The translations under genes were made by a program, and so were the position numbers. The notes below the pieces were generated by a model that saw only the letters and a program-made list of their open reading frames with translations, ran no database searches and was not told the origin of the DNA. DNA of 10,000 nucleotides from assembly GCA_011800805.1 (NCBI GenBank), contig MPNW01001425.1:1-10000 (forward strand). The letters run 5' to 3'. Shown in pieces: positions 1 to 6,853 of the stretch; position 1 is the first letter of the stretch, and every line of letters begins with the position of its first letter. Source of the DNA: Hirudo medicinalis. Lineage: Eukaryota > Annelida > Clitellata > Hirudinida > Hirudinidae.

Positions 1-226
1 ATATAATTTATACATTGTATGTTTATGTATTATATAAATTATACATTGTATGTTTATGTATTATATAAATTATACATTGTATGTTTATGTATTATATAAA
101 TTATACATTGTATGGGTTATATATTATATATAAATTATACATTGTATGTTTATGTATTATATAAATTATACATTGTATGGGTTATATATTATATATAAAT
201 TATACATTGTATGGGTTATATATTTT
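1..226. repeat. 31-bp AT-rich minisatellite, about 7 copies
   Basis: Seven head-to-tail copies of a unit of about 31 bp built on ATATAAATTATACATTGTAT. Two versions differ in their second half. Version A continues with GTTTATGTATT. Version B continues with GGGTTATATATT and carries an extra AT, which makes it 33-34 bp. The order is A-A-A-B-A-B-B. The array is cut by the left edge of the window. It contains no useful open frame. Confidence 0.95.
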
Positions 227-228
227 AA

Positions 229-559
229 TGAATTGTATATTATGTTGTTGGCTACTTGAACATAGAGATAGACTCGGGCTTGGACTGGTTCTTGTGTTTG
301 TTAGCGACAAAAATACCTTTGAATATTGTTCAGATGTCACCTTATTCAAGAATATATAAAATATTTTATATTTCTGCATAATTTCAAAGAATGTGAAGTT
401 TTTAGGGGCGTCTTTCCAACGTGTTAATTCCTGAGCCCCAATCAGAGTATCGATTCATTCCAGCTCCTCCGGACGGTCGTTTTTCTGACCTCCGGGTCAG
501 AATTTTTGAGTCCGTTGCTTCTGTCGACGAGAACGTCGCACGACGATGCGTCCGTCGCC
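229..559 (+). other. 5' flank and possible leader of the 560-1287 gene
   Basis: This stretch passes from AT-rich satellite into a GC- and CpG-richer patch starting near 410. A TATA-like TATATAAA lies at 353-360. A perfect hairpin, CTGACC-TCCG-GGTCAG, spans 485-500. The plus-strand frame used by the ATG at 560 is already open from 428, so a longer exon reaching upstream is possible, but there is no in-frame ATG before 560. A promoter and leader role is inferred only from position. Confidence 0.25.
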
Positions 560-1287
560 ATGACGGCGGCGCACGGACCGAATGATGTGATGCTTCTAAA
601 AAATGCTTGTGGAGTTTGTAATAAATCATGTCACATTTACGAGTAAACTCGTAAGACCGTTCGTCGGTCGTCGCGATCGTCGAGTGGTGGGAGTCGACGT
701 TAAAAAGATCAACGAGAAGAACGATATAAGTTATTATAATTTATTATAATTGATATGTTATGGCTATTACAATAGTATTTTATGCATTCGAATTACTAAA
801 CGTACTCCTTCCTCCAGGAATCAAACAGACTGCAGAAATGTCGAAGTCGAACGTTCCAATGAAGAGGAAGCAGGAAAAGTCGTCGACGTCCATACTGGTG
901 CTGATGGTGATGATGATGATGCTGACGCTAATGGTGACAGCTGTGGTGGTGGTGATGGTGATGATGATGATAATGTTAATGGTAAATCAGTGAGTGCAAG
1001 AACAGACGAGTTCATCACTAAAAGCGTTGGTGATGCCAGTGCTAAGCATGCCAAGAATGATGATGACGACGACGACGATGTTGTTGATGATGATATTAAG
1101 ATGGACACTTTGTCATTTGAGAGGTGATGAAGGTGATGAGATTCACGATGAAGATGACAATGAAACTGATCTTTTTTTCTTATTGATTCCTGTTTGGATT
1201 AGTATATACGATGTTGATGACGATGACGATGACGATGATGATGATGATGGTACAGCTGCAAATCAGCTTCATTTTTGTGACAAATAG
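560..1287 (+). CDS. Candidate three-exon gene for a small acidic Cys-containing protein
   Basis: I do not recognise the product. Proposed exons are 560-642, 818-1123 and 1203-1287, giving 157 residues. The ATG at 560 has G at -3 (GCCATGA). Exon 1 ends at ACGA|GTAAAC. Exon 2 follows a textbook acceptor: branch-like TACTAAAC at 794-801, then pyrimidines and CCTCCAG at 817. Its donor is GAGAG|GTGATG at 1123, and the last acceptor is a T-rich tract ending GGATTAG at 1202. All junctions agree in phase (two bases plus one). Cys17, Cys20, Cys24 and Cys33 form a tight cluster (CGVCNKSC, then NQTDC) that might bind metal, but no named zinc finger fits. Asp runs follow, coded by mixed GAT and GAC. Without the last splice the frame stops at 1127 (130 residues). 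Exon 2 would also splice in phase to 2732, so these could instead be 5' exons of the BTB gene. No conserved domain supports it. Confidence 0.35.
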
Positions 1288-1489
1288 TTCTCAATCATCT
1301 TATCAGTGCCTATCGAGTTGATGTCAACAATCTCAACTGTTTGTTTCACGTTTAGTTGTTTAAAAATTAACTTGTTGTTGCTGTTGTTGTCATCAGTCAT
1401 TCCTGCGTCCTGTGTTAAGTGCACGTCAAACATTGCAATCGTCAGACTCTCGATGACCGTGCCACTATTATTATATAAAGACTAGTAAC
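1288..1489. other. Noncoding stretch after the small candidate gene
   Basis: No open frame of interest. It holds a short GTT-type array with one CTG at 1371-1390. If the upstream gene is real this would be its 3' untranslated region. The first AATAAA on the plus strand is far downstream at 1617-1622, inside a repeat-like context, so the 3' end is not defined. Confidence 0.3.
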
Positions 1490-1585
1490 AATGATAATAA
1501 TAATAATGAAAATAATGATGATGATAATAATAATAATGATAATAATGATGATGATGATAATAATAATAATGAAAATAATGATAAT
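1490..1585. repeat. Compound AAT/ATG microsatellite with internal duplication
   Basis: A run of ATA and ATG triplets with occasional GAAAAT interruptions. The block containing AATAATAATGAAAATAATGA occurs near 1500 and again near 1563, about 62 bp apart, so the array grew partly by duplicating a larger block. Open frames through it are artefacts of triplet periodicity. Confidence 0.9.
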
Positions 1586-1629
1586 CAATGTTAGTAATGA
1601 TGATCATAACAACAACAATAAAAGTATAT

Positions 1630-1745
1630 TCAACCCCTTCCACTTGCCGTCACCTCGTCTGGCTCTTCCCGCTCGTCTGAACTCAAAGACCGTAGGATCG
1701 GGGCTTTTGCTTTGGTGCGATTACGTTAGTTCGATTCACAACCTA
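1630..1745. other. Unassigned GC-rich island, possible exon fragment
   Basis: About 100 bp of distinctly higher GC than its surroundings. Both strands read openly. The plus strand gives a peptide containing PRLALPARLNSKTVGSG and LLLWCDYVSS. The minus strand gives RNRTKAKAPILRSL followed by SSDEREEPDEVTASGRG and a stop. The minus reading is more hydrophilic and has a branch-like CTAAC just upstream of CACCAAAG, but its pyrimidine tract is poor. I cannot choose a strand or name a family. It may be an exon, a gene fragment or chance. Confidence 0.2.
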
Positions 1746-1890
1746 TTGATGTAGCGCACAATTAGACGAGAATGTAAATTATGCATTTTAAAACCTCGAC
1801 AAAACATTTTACAACTTAAATGAATTAAAAAAAAAAGAAGAAAAAAAACAGTACAGAAAGTCTTTCATTCGGAACCGACTGTTCTACTTT
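1746..1890. other. AT- and purine-rich spacer
   Basis: AT-rich sequence with a purine run (AAAAAAGAAGAAAAAAAAC type) around 1828-1850. No gene, splice pattern or clear regulatory site was seen. Confidence 0.3.
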
Positions 1891-1923
1891 CTATGGCTCA
1901 ACAAAGACATTCGAGCGGAGCTA

Positions 1924-1931
1924 TGACGTCA
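1924..1931 (+). promoter_or_regulatory. Consensus cAMP-response element (TGACGTCA)
   Basis: A perfect 8-bp palindrome TGACGTCA, the full consensus site for CREB/ATF bZIP factors. A partial GTCGTCA half-site follows near 1952-1958. It lies about 190 bp upstream of a strong splice donor at 2121 and about 850 bp upstream of the ATG at 2781, so it could belong to the promoter of the BTB gene. A single 8-mer can occur by chance, and no TATA box is evident next to it. Confidence 0.4.
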
Positions 1932-2084
1932 CGACTTGTTTACCATTGATGTCGTCATCAGAAATCCTAACGAACGAGCGATCGTACATTCGGTTTCAGA
2001 CCAACAATGCAACTTTTACTTAATTTTAGTCCACTTTCTGCTTTTCAAGTCAACATCGGATTAGTAGACGAAGATTTAACTCAA

Positions 2085-2120
2085 ATGGCGATTATGATGA
2101 TGATGGACAGTTGAAAACAG
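2085..2120 (+). other. Possible 5' noncoding exon end with short uORF and strong donor
   Basis: The junction AAACAG|GTGAGC at 2120/2121 is a near-perfect splice donor. Just before it, ATG at 2085 opens a nine-codon upstream ORF (MAIMMMMDS) that ends in TGA at 2112-2114. One other frame is open through the donor but has no ATG. The simplest reading is the end of an untranslated first exon whose intron (2121-2731, 611 nt) joins it to the acceptor TGCTATCACAG at 2731. A uORF there could dampen translation of the main frame. The exon's 5' end cannot be seen. Confidence 0.4.
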
Positions 2121-2512
2121 GTGAGCGCTGGAGATGGTGTCGTGCTACGACTATTAATATTAGTACTGCAATGATATGTGCGATCTTATTTTTGTAATTT
2201 GTAATTTACACAACAACAAAACTGATTGTAAAAAGTTGTAATACTCACTTAGAGTTGAATGTGATGTTGTAAAATAACATCCAAGTCGACATCAACACAA
2301 CGTCCGACAACTACAGCGCCCAGCGACTCTTAAACTTTGACAGGTCAACGAGTTGAAATCCAGTTTGGAAAACAATAAAAAAAAAAATCCACAATCGAAT
2401 TTGAACGTAGTTCCAAACACCACAATGTGTCGACGTTTTGCAATTTGTTGATTGATAAAAGATAAATTGAAACCAAATCCCGCTCCTTATTCAACTTAAA
2501 TTAAACACTAGT

Positions 2513-2574
2513 AATGATAATAATAATGACGACGACGACGACGACGATGATGATGATGATGATGATGATGATAA
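2513..2574. repeat. Compound (GAC)n(GAT)n microsatellite
   Basis: Starts with a few AAT/ATG triplets, then a pure GAC block (about 2527-2546), then a pure GAT block (2546-2572). It is complementary in sense to the CAT array 90 bp downstream. Confidence 0.95.
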
Positions 2575-2660
2575 TATCAAAATATGTTTGTTCACTTCCA
2601 AATAGTGGAAAAAACTATTAAGCTAACAACAACATCAGCACAAAGTAACAATAAACATAA

Positions 2661-2709
2661 CATCATCATCATCGTCATTGTCATCGTCATCATCATCATC
2701 ATCATCATT
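2661..2709. repeat. (CAT)n microsatellite near a splice acceptor
   Basis: CAT/GTC triplets becoming a pure CAT run at about 2687-2709, some 20 bp before the acceptor AG at 2730-2731. The frames through it give only Ile, His or Met runs. Confidence 0.95.
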
Positions 2710-2731
2710 ATCAGTGTTGTTGCTATCACAG

Positions 2732-3323
2732 AACCCCCCCTCAAGAATTCAACCAATCGAGAAACAATCAGACGACAATAATGCCAACCTTTGAACGATT
2801 CGAGCCAAGCAATCACCAAGTCCCGCGCTCAACAACTGCTCACAACAACAACAAGCAGTTCAACCAGAGGTTCTATCGCAACTGCGCCCCCAAAGCCTAC
2901 TTCAACAACTCCAACAAAGATTATCATCATCATCATCACCACCAGCAACATCATCAGCAGCAGCAACAACAACAACTACCCGGTAGCGGTTTTCAACCGC
3001 CGGGAACGACCTGCAACCATGGCGACGCATCCGGTTTTTCGGGCATCGACCACTGTTTCACCATGGCAGCCATCAACTCCACCGGAGATTCGTTTCCGTG
3101 CCGGTGGCCAGCCAACCCAAAGATTGACGTTTCCAGCACCTGCGACCCAATCCATCGAAATGCGGCGCCAGCGACTCAGTCGTCTGCCTGTGAAGTGTTT
3201 CCGTTCGTGATGTCATCAGTTCAGAGATGTCCATCCGCGCGCAATGTCGACGTGCCCCCGCCGCCAGATATGACCTGCGTCAATCTAGGTCAAGCTATTC
3301 CAGGTCACTCAGACCTGGTCCAG
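2732..3323 (+). CDS. Probable N-terminal coding exon of the BTB gene, His/Gln-rich
   Basis: Reading begins at ATG 2781 (A at -3) or continues from an upstream exon through the acceptor at 2731; this frame is open from 2649 to 3686. It gives a hydrophilic Asn/Ser/Pro sequence with six His, QQHH and seven Gln in a row at about 2923-2978. Those runs mix CAT with CAC and CAG with CAA, which is synonymous only in this frame and argues that it is translated. A donor CCAG|GTGAAT at 3323 and an acceptor GGTGCAG at 3391 would remove 68 nt and pass in phase 0 into the BTB-bearing frame, adding 181 residues. The supposed intron is not AT-rich, which is a weakness. Alternatively translation starts at 3227 and this is leader. 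No domain is recognised. Confidence 0.45.
2923..2979 (+). repeat. CAT/CAC and CAG/CAA run encoding poly-His and poly-Gln
   Basis: Triplet-repeat DNA that reads in frame with ATG 2781 as six His, two Gln, two His and seven Gln. The other two frames give Ile/Thr/Ser/Asn or Ser/Ala-type runs. The interruptions are silent in the His/Gln frame. Confidence 0.8.
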
Positions 3324-5446
3324 GTGAATCCGTGTCATTCGAATCTAGGCCAGGTCAGGTCAGTCGTGGAAATCCAAGTTTCGCGGTGCAGCGAACCGCT
3401 TCGTCATACTCAGGGGAGAATCCACGAAGGGCACCTCAAAGCGGAAGTCATTTTCACTCCCTCAAATCCACTCCAAAATTCATGTCCACCATCAGCGACA
3501 ACTTCAAGCACCAGCCGAACACCAGGACCACTGAGGCGCCTGATTTTTCCGGCCCGAAGTTTTCCAAGAACAAACCGACGCCAGCGAGCTTGGCGGTCCA
3601 CTGGAGCGGCCCTCAGAAGGACAGGTTCTCAAACCATAACCACGACGACCTCTTCAACAAACGGCATTCCACCAGGAAGTTGGTGATGAGCTGCTTGGCG
3701 CCAAGGATGACCTGGAACAAGCAGACGTCAAACGACGATTCGCTGGTGAGACTTCGCAAGGATATCAGACAAAAGAGAAGGAAAAAGTCTTCCAGAGGCA
3801 CGACCGCTGAGACGGTTAAGAGCGCAGAACGAGAGAATTGTCAGAATGGTCAGGCCAAGATGGAGCTGACGCAGAGGGATTTTAACCCGCTGACCGATGG
3901 ACAGGCCACAAAACTTGAGGACGCTCTTCATTGTTTGAGATTCCAAGTTCACGAGCAGGCCGTACCTAGGCTGGGCAGTGAGAAACCAAAGAGGGAAGAA
4001 TCGGCCTCATCGCTTTCGCATTTCCTGCACAACAACAACAACGACTCTGCGTCTGTTGGCAAAAGAATGATCTCCCAGACCAACTTCAACTACAACAGCG
4101 GAAACTCTGAACCTGAAGTGCAGCAATCCCAACAGTCTAACAACAACTCGATTCCCAACGGAGGATCCATCGTGACGATGGCCAGGGAGATGCTCAAGAA
4201 GAACTGCTTTCAGAGCACCGGCAGCAAAATCAAGAACAGCTGCGAAGTTTACACTCTCGTTGACCCGAACCTCGGATTGGACGAAGATGACGAAGAGAGG
4301 AACATTCGACGGAAGATTTCGGACAGATGGATGAAACTGACGCAGTCCGGAGACCACGGTCAGATTGTCGAACCAGTCTCCAAGGCCAGCAAGATGAGTA
4401 GATCAAGTCTTAACACACTCCAGAGTCAAAACAACCAGGATTCTTCGGATGCTGGACAGCTGGTCACAATACCCGATGCTGGGGTCTTCTCGACCAGCAA
4501 GAAGAGTCGAATGTACATCAGTAACAACGTCCACTTGAGGCGTGTGTACCAGCCGTCAGGGGTGATCAACTATCTCGTGCAGAAGTTCAAACACAGGCAG
4601 CCCAAGCTCTGCGAGGGTGGTCAGGGCTACGATCAGACTGTCAGGAACGTGGTCAAGAACCTCCACGATTCCTGGCTAGAGCAGAGCCAGTGCGACGTTG
4701 CTATAGTCACCGACGACGGGGAGATAATGGCCCACCAGGCCGTCCTCAGTAGCTTCAGTCCGTCCCTGGCTTCACTCTTCAAATCCAGCAAACCGCACAC
4801 CGAGCACGACAACAATCCGGACATCCCTCATCCGATCCTCATGATCAACATGTCTGAATTCTCCCGCGACATTATAGCTGATACGCTCCACTTTCTGTAC
4901 ACGACTGACATCAAGTTGGACATTTCGAATGTGTCGCAGTTCGTCCTTGTAGCCAGGCGACTGGAGTTGCCAGTTCTGAGCAAAATTTGCGACGACTACC
5001 TCCTCAACTCAGGCAACCTCGACAATCTACTCCTCCATTACCTCATCGCCAACAACTGCGAGCTCGCGACCATCGCTTCGAGCCTGGAGACTCGAATCGC
5101 CCAGAACTTTGAAGTACTCTGGACGAAGAAGCACATCGTCAAACTGTCTCGGACTCTCCTGCTGGGAATTCTCAACCATCCAGAGCTTTCTATCTCAGAG
5201 ATCAACAAGTTCCATGCCGTGGCCAAGTGGCTGGAGTACAACAAGACGGAGAGGATCAAGTATGTCTGCGACCTAATGAAGATGGTGGACTTCGGCAAGA
5301 TCGAGATCAACTCCCTTCTGACGACGGTCAAGAATTTGGACTGGATGTTCACCAACGAGTTGATGAGGACGAAGATGTTGAACGCTTACAAGTTTGTAGA
5401 GTTGTCACTGATACAAAGATGTTTAACAATTAATTATTACTGTTAA
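3227..5446 (+). CDS. BTB/POZ-BACK domain protein, kelch-like family without kelch repeats
   Basis: Numbering is from ATG 3227 (739 residues; the frame opens at 3194). Residues 1-478 are disordered and Ser/Asn/Arg-rich, with a nuclear-localisation-like RQKRRKK at 181-187 and an acidic patch DEDDEE before RNIRRKISDRWMK. The BTB domain runs from about 480 to 595: HDSWLEQSQCDVAIV with Asp490, AHQAVLSSFSPSLASLF with His503, then DTLHFLYTTDIKLD and ARRLELPVLSKICDDYLL. BACK follows to about 725, with FHAVAKWLEYNKTER (Trp668, Arg676). BTB-BACK proteins dimerise through BTB and commonly bind Cullin-3 to recruit substrates for ubiquitination. Here the usual C-terminal kelch propeller is absent; the frame ends soon after BACK with LNAYKFVELSL and a stop. 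A weak donor (TTT|GTAGAG at 5396) could splice to further exons. GC-rich third positions support coding throughout. The target is unknown, and the disordered N-terminus may bind it. The true start may lie upstream. Confidence 0.85.
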   Translation: MSIRAQCRRAPAARYDLRQSRSSYSRSLRPGPGESVSFESRPGQVSRGNPSFAVQRTASSYSGENPRRAPQSGSHFHSLKSTPKFMSTISDNFKHQPNTRTTEAPDFSGPKFSKNKPTPASLAVHWSGPQKDRFSNHNHDDLFNKRHSTRKLVMSCLAPRMTWNKQTSNDDSLVRLRKDIRQKRRKKSSRGTTAETVKSAERENCQNGQAKMELTQRDFNPLTDGQATKLEDALHCLRFQVHEQAVPRLGSEKPKREESASSLSHFLHNNNNDSASVGKRMISQTNFNYNSGNSEPEVQQSQQSNNNSIPNGGSIVTMAREMLKKNCFQSTGSKIKNSCEVYTLVDPNLGLDEDDEERNIRRKISDRWMKLTQSGDHGQIVEPVSKASKMSRSSLNTLQSQNNQDSSDAGQLVTIPDAGVFSTSKKSRMYISNNVHLRRVYQPSGVINYLVQKFKHRQPKLCEGGQGYDQTVRNVVKNLHDSWLEQSQCDVAIVTDDGEIMAHQAVLSSFSPSLASLFKSSKPHTEHDNNPDIPHPILMINMSEFSRDIIADTLHFLYTTDIKLDISNVSQFVLVARRLELPVLSKICDDYLLNSGNLDNLLLHYLIANNCELATIASSLETRIAQNFEVLWTKKHIVKLSRTLLLGILNHPELSISEINKFHAVAKWLEYNKTERIKYVCDLMKMVDFGKIEINSLLTTVKNLDWMFTNELMRTKMLNAYKFVELSLIQRCLTINYYC

Positions 5447-5622
5447 TATTATTATTATACTAATATTTATTACTAGGGGATTGTAGTTTTTCATTTAGCC
5501 GTCTTGCATTTTGTAATTCCTACATGTTATTATTAAGTTAGGCATTATTCGAAAATATAGTTTTGTTCGACAGTTGTGCAATTATTAATTACACTTTTTT
5601 TCCAATCCTCGTCTTGAATGGT
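5447..5622 (+). other. AT-rich 3' flank of the BTB gene
   Basis: Probable 3' untranslated sequence or intron. No AATAAA lies close to the stop codon. The first clear one on this strand is at 6189-6194, about 745 nt downstream. Confidence 0.4.
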
Positions 5623-5684
5623 CAACAACAACAACAACAAAAACAACAACAACAACAACAACAAAAACAACAACAACAACAAAA
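5623..5684. repeat. (CAA)n microsatellite with CAAAAA interruptions
   Basis: CAA triplets broken at roughly 20-25-bp spacing by CAAAAA. It lies upstream of, and inverted relative to, the GTT array at 5993-6029. Confidence 0.95.
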
Positions 5685-5694
5685 GTATTCGTAG

Positions 5695-5805
5695 GAAGGC
5701 GATTCCTCGTTGCGCTTACCAGTTAGTGTGAGTGAGTGTTTGGAGTGGCTTCGTCAGTGGAAGACCACCCGCGAGAAGCAAGGCTTACTTCCAGTCAACG
5801 AATGA
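5695..5805 (+). other. Unassigned open island, possible exon
   Basis: A GC-richer block with an open plus-strand frame lacking ATG. It reads EGDSSLRLPVSV, then SECLEWLRQWKTTREKQGL and LPVNE before TGA at 5803-5805. The composition (Trp, Leu, charged residues) looks protein-like. TTACCAG at 5716-5722 could be an acceptor, and GTGTGAGTGAGTG nearby contains perfect donor hexamers. No family is recognised. It may be an exon of an alternative transcript, a 5' exon of a downstream gene or chance. Confidence 0.25.
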
Positions 5806-6188
5806 GAGAGTCTTTCAATTATTCATTCGAAGATTTTCTATCCACAACTCTTCAAAAAAAAAAAAAACAAAGAAAGAAAAAGTGTTTTCTCAAAATTGTT
5901 GAAGAAGATTGACAGGAAGACAGGAAAGACCCCGCGCCAAGAAAGGGGACCCAAAAACGAACTTGAAATGACCTTCGAAAATGGGAAATGTTTGTTGTTT
6001 GTTGTTGTTGCTGTTGTTGTTGTTGTTGATCAAACGTTGCTTGAAATTCTTTTACGAACATGCATTTGTCATGTTACGATTCAGCATGCTTTAATTAATT
6101 ATAATGTAATCATAATTATTTTCATAAAATATTTTCACCATCCTCTCGACACCAACGTCCATTTTAGCTACATAAGTTCGTTCAGTTA
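5806..6188 (+). other. Intergenic or intronic stretch with GTT array
   Basis: Mostly AT-rich. One frame is open across 5896-6189 and begins SKLLKKIDRKTGKTPRQERG then PKNELEMTFENGK, but soon becomes Val- and Ile-rich through the GTT repeat, so only its first 35 codons look protein-like. The imperfect GTT array spans 5993-6029. No splice sites clearly support an exon here. Confidence 0.3.
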
Positions 6189-6194
6189 AATAAA
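6189..6194 (+). terminator. Possible polyadenylation signal AATAAA
   Basis: AATAAA within TTAAATAAAATG, the first canonical hexamer after the BTB stop codon. It would give a 3' untranslated region of about 750 nt. In AT-rich DNA such hexamers are frequent, so the call is weak. Confidence 0.25.
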
Positions 6195-6302
6195 ATGTCC
6201 TCGTACAATCTTACATTTAATTTTCACAATTTTCAATTTCACCAAGAAATTTCTTTCTCAACAAAACCACTTCTCAACCAAAAAATTATTCGACCCCAAC
6301 AG

Positions 6303-6600
6303 GTCCTCGGTCGGTTCAAGCCTTCAGAACTCCATCCATGATGAGCAGAGGGATTCGGCCCACTCTCTCCACTCCCCTCTCGGGTTCTCCAGGCAGTCCT
6401 CTGAAACAAAGATAAAGCGCTACGACAGAGATAAAGGTCAGCCGGAGTTGAAGACTGCCCCAGCTCACCTGGAAGAACTTTTCCAGTCTTCGGCATGTTC
6501 TCCCTTTGCCCAGCTGCCAGGATCGAAGATCGAATCTTACCATCAGAGTAAAAACAACCTAAAGTCCCAGTACCTTGAGAGTTGTAAGGAGGAATTTTGA
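6303..6600 (+). CDS. Coding-like exon, Ser/Gln-rich, family unknown
   Basis: An open plus-strand frame of 98 codons after the acceptor CCCCAACAG at 6302 (or CCTTCAG at 6327), ending in TGA at 6598-6600. It encodes SSVGSSLQNSIHDEQRDSAH, then LGFSRQSSETKIKRYDRDKG, AHLEELFQSSACSPF and SYHQSKNNLKSQYLES. Third positions are about 60% G/C against a roughly 30% GC surround, which supports coding. There is no ATG, so it must be an internal or terminal exon. The strong donor GAGAGTT|GTAAGG at 6583/6584 joins it in phase to the next block at 6983. If unspliced, AATAAA at 6796 would suit a terminal exon. Upstream, the BTB frame could reach 6328 in phase 0 through a weak donor at 5396. A minus-strand frame over the same bases reads less naturally. 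Confidence 0.5.
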
Positions 6601-6795
6601 AAGACATGAGGATTTGTTGAATTGTTTTGATGAGATGTTAGTTTGTGTCAACGAGTCATTTGTGCTTTGGCTACGTGAATGAATGGTCGTGAATAATTTC
6701 GTATGTTATTATTATGCTATGTTACGGTTATTAAATTTATTATTTTTATTTAGTGGATAATTAATTATGATGAGACTAGTGAGTGTGCTGAGTTT

Positions 6796-6801
6796 AATAA
6801 A
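6796..6801 (+). terminator. Possible polyadenylation signal AATAAA
   Basis: AATAAA about 195 nt after the TGA at 6600, just before the CAA array. It is consistent with 6303-6600 being a terminal exon in at least one transcript form, but chance occurrence in AT-rich sequence cannot be excluded. Confidence 0.3.
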
Positions 6802-6810
6802 CAAAAACAG

Positions 6811-6811
6811 C

Positions 6812-6853
<42 letters not shown>

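Larger units (their letters stand above)
2121..2731 (+). other. Putative first intron of the BTB gene
   Basis: AT-rich sequence bounded by CAG|GTGAGC and TATCACAG|AA. It contains no believable exon. Its 3' half carries two triplet arrays of opposite orientation, listed separately. The intron is inferred from the quality of its ends, without transcript evidence. Confidence 0.35.

Noticed and set aside
1..226. Regularly spaced repeats as a CRISPR array
   Set aside because: Units abut head to tail with no unique spacers, and the context is eukaryotic with no cas genes. It is a minisatellite.
402..629. Minus-strand 75-codon open frame over the GC patch
   Set aside because: It is Arg/Ser-rich with no domain or splice support. 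The plus strand offers an ATG with a phase-consistent exon series.
821..1108. Minus-strand Ser-rich and plus-strand Met-rich frames over the Asp-coding region
   Set aside because: These are triplet-repeat shadows: GAT/GAC reads as Ser/Ile on the minus strand and Met/Val in another frame. Only the Asp frame makes the interruptions silent.
2584..2819. Frames full of Ile/Val (plus) or Met/Thr (minus) across the CAT array
   Set aside because: They are produced by the microsatellite itself; their flanks show no conserved feature and cross the likely acceptor at 2731.
2782..3210. Third open plus-strand frame (Ser/Thr/Pro-rich) over the start of the BTB gene
   Set aside because: It has no ATG until 3019 (in a good CCATGG context) and ends at 3210 without a clear route into the BTB frame. 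Its repeat codons change amino acid at each interruption. It is not fully excluded as an alternative start.
3410..5355. Several minus-strand frames of 60-116 codons inside the BTB gene
   Set aside because: They are antisense shadows of a G/C-third-position coding region with clear BTB-BACK homology on the plus strand.
5852..6061. Minus-strand frame with a ten-residue Gln run
   Set aside because: The run is the complement of the GTT array, almost all CAA with one CAG. The rest is Phe-rich, from the A-rich plus strand.
6239..6607. Minus-strand 122-codon frame with ATG
   Set aside because: It has Cys/Trp/Arg-heavy composition and no splice or domain support. The plus strand over the same bases has better codon use and phase-consistent splice sites.
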